This document shows, piece by piece, positions 7,984 to 9,939 of a stretch of DNA of 9,939 bases. The translations under genes were made by a program, and so were the position numbers. The first letter of the stretch is position 1, and each line of letters opens with the position of its first letter. Under the pieces are notes generated by a model. It had not been told where the DNA came from and did no database searches. It was given only the letters and a program-made list of their open reading frames with translations. Origin of the DNA: Acidobacteriaceae bacterium (GTDB lineage: Bacteria > Acidobacteriota > Terriglobia > Terriglobales > Acidobacteriaceae). The DNA lies in assembly GCA_003140655.1 (NCBI GenBank), contig PLKR01000374.1, forward strand, positions 12,897 through 22,835, in the 5' to 3' direction.

Positions 7984-9591
7984 TCTTTCGTGGTACTCGC
8001 CGTACACCCGGCGCATGGCGTCGGAGATTTCGCCGACCGTGGCGTTGGCTTCGACAGCCTCGACGATCACCGGCATCAGGTTGCCTGTACCGCGCGCGGT
8101 ATTTTCGACGACCTTCAGAGCGGCCTGCCATTTCGCAGGATCACGTCTGGCGCGCAGCGCACGCAGTCGCTCGACCTGCTTACGCTCCAGCGACTCGTCA
8201 ATGCGTTGCAGCAGTATTGGCTTCTCTTCGTCAAGCTCGAAGGCGTTCACGCCCACCACGATGGCTTCGTGTCGATCGACCGTCTGCTGATACTCGTAGG
8301 CAGCGTTTTGGATCTCCTGCTGCACATAGCCGCGCTCGATCGCTTTCAGAACGCCGCCCATGGCCTCGATTTTGTCAAGATAGCCACGCGCGCCCGCCTC
8401 AATCTGATTGGTCAGCGACTCTACATAGTACGAGCCAGCCAAGGGATCGACGGTCTGCGGCGCTCCCGATTCGTAAGCGATGATCTGCTGGGTGCGCAGA
8501 GCGATGCGCGCCGACTGCTCCGTCGGAAGTGCGAGCGCCTCGTCGAAGGAGTTGGTGTGCAGCGACTGCGTCCCGCCCAGCACCGCCGCCATGGCCTGCA
8601 ACGCCGTGCGGGCGATGTTGATCTCCGGCTGTTGCGCGGTGAGGGTTGAACCCGCAGTCTGCGTGTGGAAGCGCAGCATCCACGACTTGGCATTCTTGGC
8701 CCCGAAGTGATCGCGCATGATGCGGGCCCACATGCGGCGCGCGGCCCGGAACTTCGCCACTTCCTCCAGGAAATTGCTGTGCGCGTTGAAGAAGAACGAA
8801 AGCCGCGGTGCGAACTTGTCCACATCGAGACCGGCATCGATCGCGGCCTGCACATAGGTCACGCCGTTGGCCAGAGTGAATGCCACTTCCTGCAAGGCCG
8901 TGCATCCCGCCTCGCGCATGTGGTAACCCGAGATGGAGATGGTGTTCCACTCGGGCACGTTTAGGTTAGCGTAGGAGAAGATGTCGGTGATGATGCGCAT
9001 CGCCTGCGCCGGCGGATAAATGTAAGTGCCGCGCGCGATGTATTCCTTCAGCACATCGTTCTGCACCGTGCCGGATAGCTTGCGCACGTCGTGTCCATTG
9101 CGCCGCGCGGTCACGATGTAGAGCGCCAGCAGAATCGACGCCGTGGCATTGATGGTCATCGAGGTGGAGATCTTCTCCAGGTTGATGCCGTGAAACAGCC
9201 GCATCATGTCCTCGATGGAGTCAATCGCCACTCCCACCCTGCCGACCTCGCCCGTGGCGAGCGGGCTGTCGGAGTCGAGACCGATTTGCGTGGGCAGATC
9301 GAAGGCCACGCTCAGCCCGGTGGTACCCTGGCTTAGCAGGTACTTGTAGCGGCGATTGGACTCTTCGGCATCGCCCATGCCGGCGTATTGCCTCATCGTC
9401 CAAAGCCGGCCGCGATACATGGTGGCCTGCACGCCGCGGGTGTAGGGAAAATGTCCGGGATCGTTGAGGTCGCGGTCGTAGTCCCAGCCTTCGAGGTCCA
9501 CCGGGCTGTAGAGAGGATGAACGCTGATGCTGGAGGGGGTTTTCCGTTCGTCCGAAAGCTTAGTGGCGGTCTTTTCCTTTGTCGCGGGCAT
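7972..9591 (-). CDS. Methylmalonyl-CoA mutase large (catalytic) subunit, lacking the B12-binding domain
   Basis: Adenosylcobalamin-dependent interconversion of (R)-methylmalonyl-CoA and succinyl-CoA in the cytosol. The 539 residues cover only the substrate-binding barrel; the usual C-terminal cobalamin domain with its DxHxxG motif is missing, so a separate small subunit of about 130-140 residues is expected but is not in this window. Visible motifs: MRQYAGMGDAEESN (66-79) with Tyr69; FDLPTQIGLDSD (97-108); SGTVQNDVLKEY (173-184); AQAMRII with Arg199 (195-201); SGYHMREAGC with His224 (221-230); RLSFFFNAHSNF (263-274). Tyr69, Arg199 and His224 fit Tyr89, Arg207 and His244 of the Propionibacterium enzyme, which argues for a methylmalonyl substrate over isobutyryl- or 2-hydroxyisobutyryl-CoA; this alignment is by eye. 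Start at 9591 is supported by GAGG (9597-9600), 5 bases upstream. It is the first gene of the apparent operon. Its sequence looks more GC-rich than the PFOR and transporter genes. Confidence 0.93.
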   Translation of the reverse strand: MPATKEKTATKLSDERKTPSSISVHPLYSPVDLEGWDYDRDLNDPGHFPYTRGVQATMYRGRLWTMRQYAGMGDAEESNRRYKYLLSQGTTGLSVAFDLPTQIGLDSDSPLATGEVGRVGVAIDSIEDMMRLFHGINLEKISTSMTINATASILLALYIVTARRNGHDVRKLSGTVQNDVLKEYIARGTYIYPPAQAMRIITDIFSYANLNVPEWNTISISGYHMREAGCTALQEVAFTLANGVTYVQAAIDAGLDVDKFAPRLSFFFNAHSNFLEEVAKFRAARRMWARIMRDHFGAKNAKSWMLRFHTQTAGSTLTAQQPEINIARTALQAMAAVLGGTQSLHTNSFDEALALPTEQSARIALRTQQIIAYESGAPQTVDPLAGSYYVESLTNQIEAGARGYLDKIEAMGGVLKAIERGYVQQEIQNAAYEYQQTVDRHEAIVVGVNAFELDEEKPILLQRIDESLERKQVERLRALRARRDPAKWQAALKVVENTARGTGNLMPVIVEAVEANATVGEISDAMRRVYGEYHERVVI

Positions 9592-9623
9592 GGTTGCCTC
9601 AGTAAATAGATGACTTAACTATC

Positions 9624-9659
9624 GCTGAACTAACCCGAGCACTGGTATTTCGGTTCAGC
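9624..9659. repeat. Perfect 7-bp inverted repeat upstream of the mutase gene
   Basis: GCTGAAC (9624-9630) and GTTCAGC (9653-9659) are exact reverse complements separated by 22 bases. The element lies 33 to 68 bases upstream of the mutase ATG, where an operator or a 5' leader hairpin would sit. No T-run follows on the minus strand, so it is unlikely to be a terminator. Function is unknown. Confidence 0.5.
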
Positions 9660-9761
9660 CCCGCGCGAAATCCAGGACGACACGTGCCGCTACGTTGCCA
9701 TGCGCGATTCACATTGAAGCTCGGCTCTGGCGGATTGTCTCTCCGCGGGAGATGCTGAAGC

Positions 9762-9779
9762 TGTGCATATTTGCTCACA
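9762..9779. promoter_or_regulatory. Imperfect TGTG-N10-CACA dyad, possible regulator site
   Basis: TGTGCATATTTGCTCACA has matching outer arms (TGTG and CACA) around an AT-rich centre, about 170 bases upstream of the mutase ATG. It resembles the general shape of CRP-family sites, but its span is 18 rather than 16 bases and the inner bases do not match well. It is only a weak candidate. Confidence 0.2.
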
Positions 9780-9939
9780 ATGGCCGACCGGTCACTCATT
9801 ATTGGGACTAAGGTAATGGATCCCTGTCGGCAACCGCGATGCGCCGCGCCGCGGACTCTGTCAATTTGTGACCAAGATCAGTCAGGAGACCCTGGCAGAG
9901 ATGTGGACACTTCCCGCTCGGCATCAACACTTGTCGAAC

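Larger units (their letters stand above)
9592..9939. other. Leader region upstream of the mutase operon
   Basis: These 348 bases hold no gene that I recognise. A minus-strand open frame of 66 codons (9599-9799) lacks a Shine-Dalgarno and any protein character. Another minus-strand frame is open from the right edge to a TAG at 9808-9810 (43 codons); it could be the tail of an upstream gene but is too short to judge. TTGACA occurs on the minus strand in the 9861-9880 interval, but no -10 element follows at normal spacing. A promoter for the operon is expected here but could not be placed. The most visible structures are the inverted repeat at 9624-9659 and the dyad at 9762-9779. Confidence 0.45.

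Noticed and set aside
7641..8483. 280-codon plus-strand open frame across the PFOR-mutase junction
   Set aside because: It is antisense to two strongly conserved genes, has an arginine-rich composition typical of antisense frames in GC-rich DNA, and matches no family.
7954..8649. 231-codon plus-strand open frame antisense to the mutase
   Set aside because: It lies wholly over the conserved mutase barrel and has no recognisable motif or ribosome site.
9599..9799. 66-codon minus-strand open frame in the operon leader
   Set aside because: No Shine-Dalgarno precedes its ATG, the protein has no recognisable character, and it ends at the mutase ribosome site; a chance frame is more likely than a leader peptide.

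Overview
The window is a compact block of central-carbon genes, all transcribed from the minus strand, so gene order runs from high to low coordinates. It holds a B12-dependent acyl-CoA mutase large subunit of the methylmalonyl-CoA mutase type (7972-9591), a single-chain pyruvate:ferredoxin oxidoreductase (4395-7970), a dihydroorotate-dehydrogenase-like flavoprotein (3338-4378), a malic enzyme with a C-terminal phosphotransacetylase-like domain (939-3245), and the N-terminal half of an MFS metabolite symporter that runs off the left edge (1-659). No rRNA, tRNA, CRISPR array, complete mobile element or phage gene was seen.

By eye the DNA is moderately GC-rich, with ATG starts and clear Shine-Dalgarno sequences. 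Fused PFOR, its DHOD-like companion and a mutase lacking its own B12 domain would fit a soil or sediment bacterium such as a member of the Acidobacteriota. That placement is a guess from gene content and protein style; no phylogenetic marker is present.

Layout: 9592-9939 is a leader without a recognisable gene; it carries a perfect 7-bp inverted repeat and a second imperfect dyad. The mutase stop and the PFOR start are separated by one base. PFOR and the DHOD-like gene are 16 bases apart, the DHOD-like gene and maeB 92 bases, and maeB and the MFS gene 279 bases. The first three genes therefore look like one tight operon, maeB is probably in the same transcript, and the transporter may be a separate unit.

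Proposed joint role (inference): methylmalonyl-CoA, from propionyl-CoA or branched-chain degradation, is isomerised to succinyl-CoA and enters the C4 acids. MaeB decarboxylates malate to pyruvate and yields NADPH. PFOR converts pyruvate to acetyl-CoA and yields reduced ferredoxin, or fixes CO2 in reverse. The DHOD-like flavoprotein has an altered orotate pocket and sits against the PFOR gene; it is the least understood part and the best candidate for new biology. The B12-binding small subunit, the epimerase and the MeaB-type chaperone needed for the mutase are not in the window. I found no plainly novel system beyond this unusual combination.
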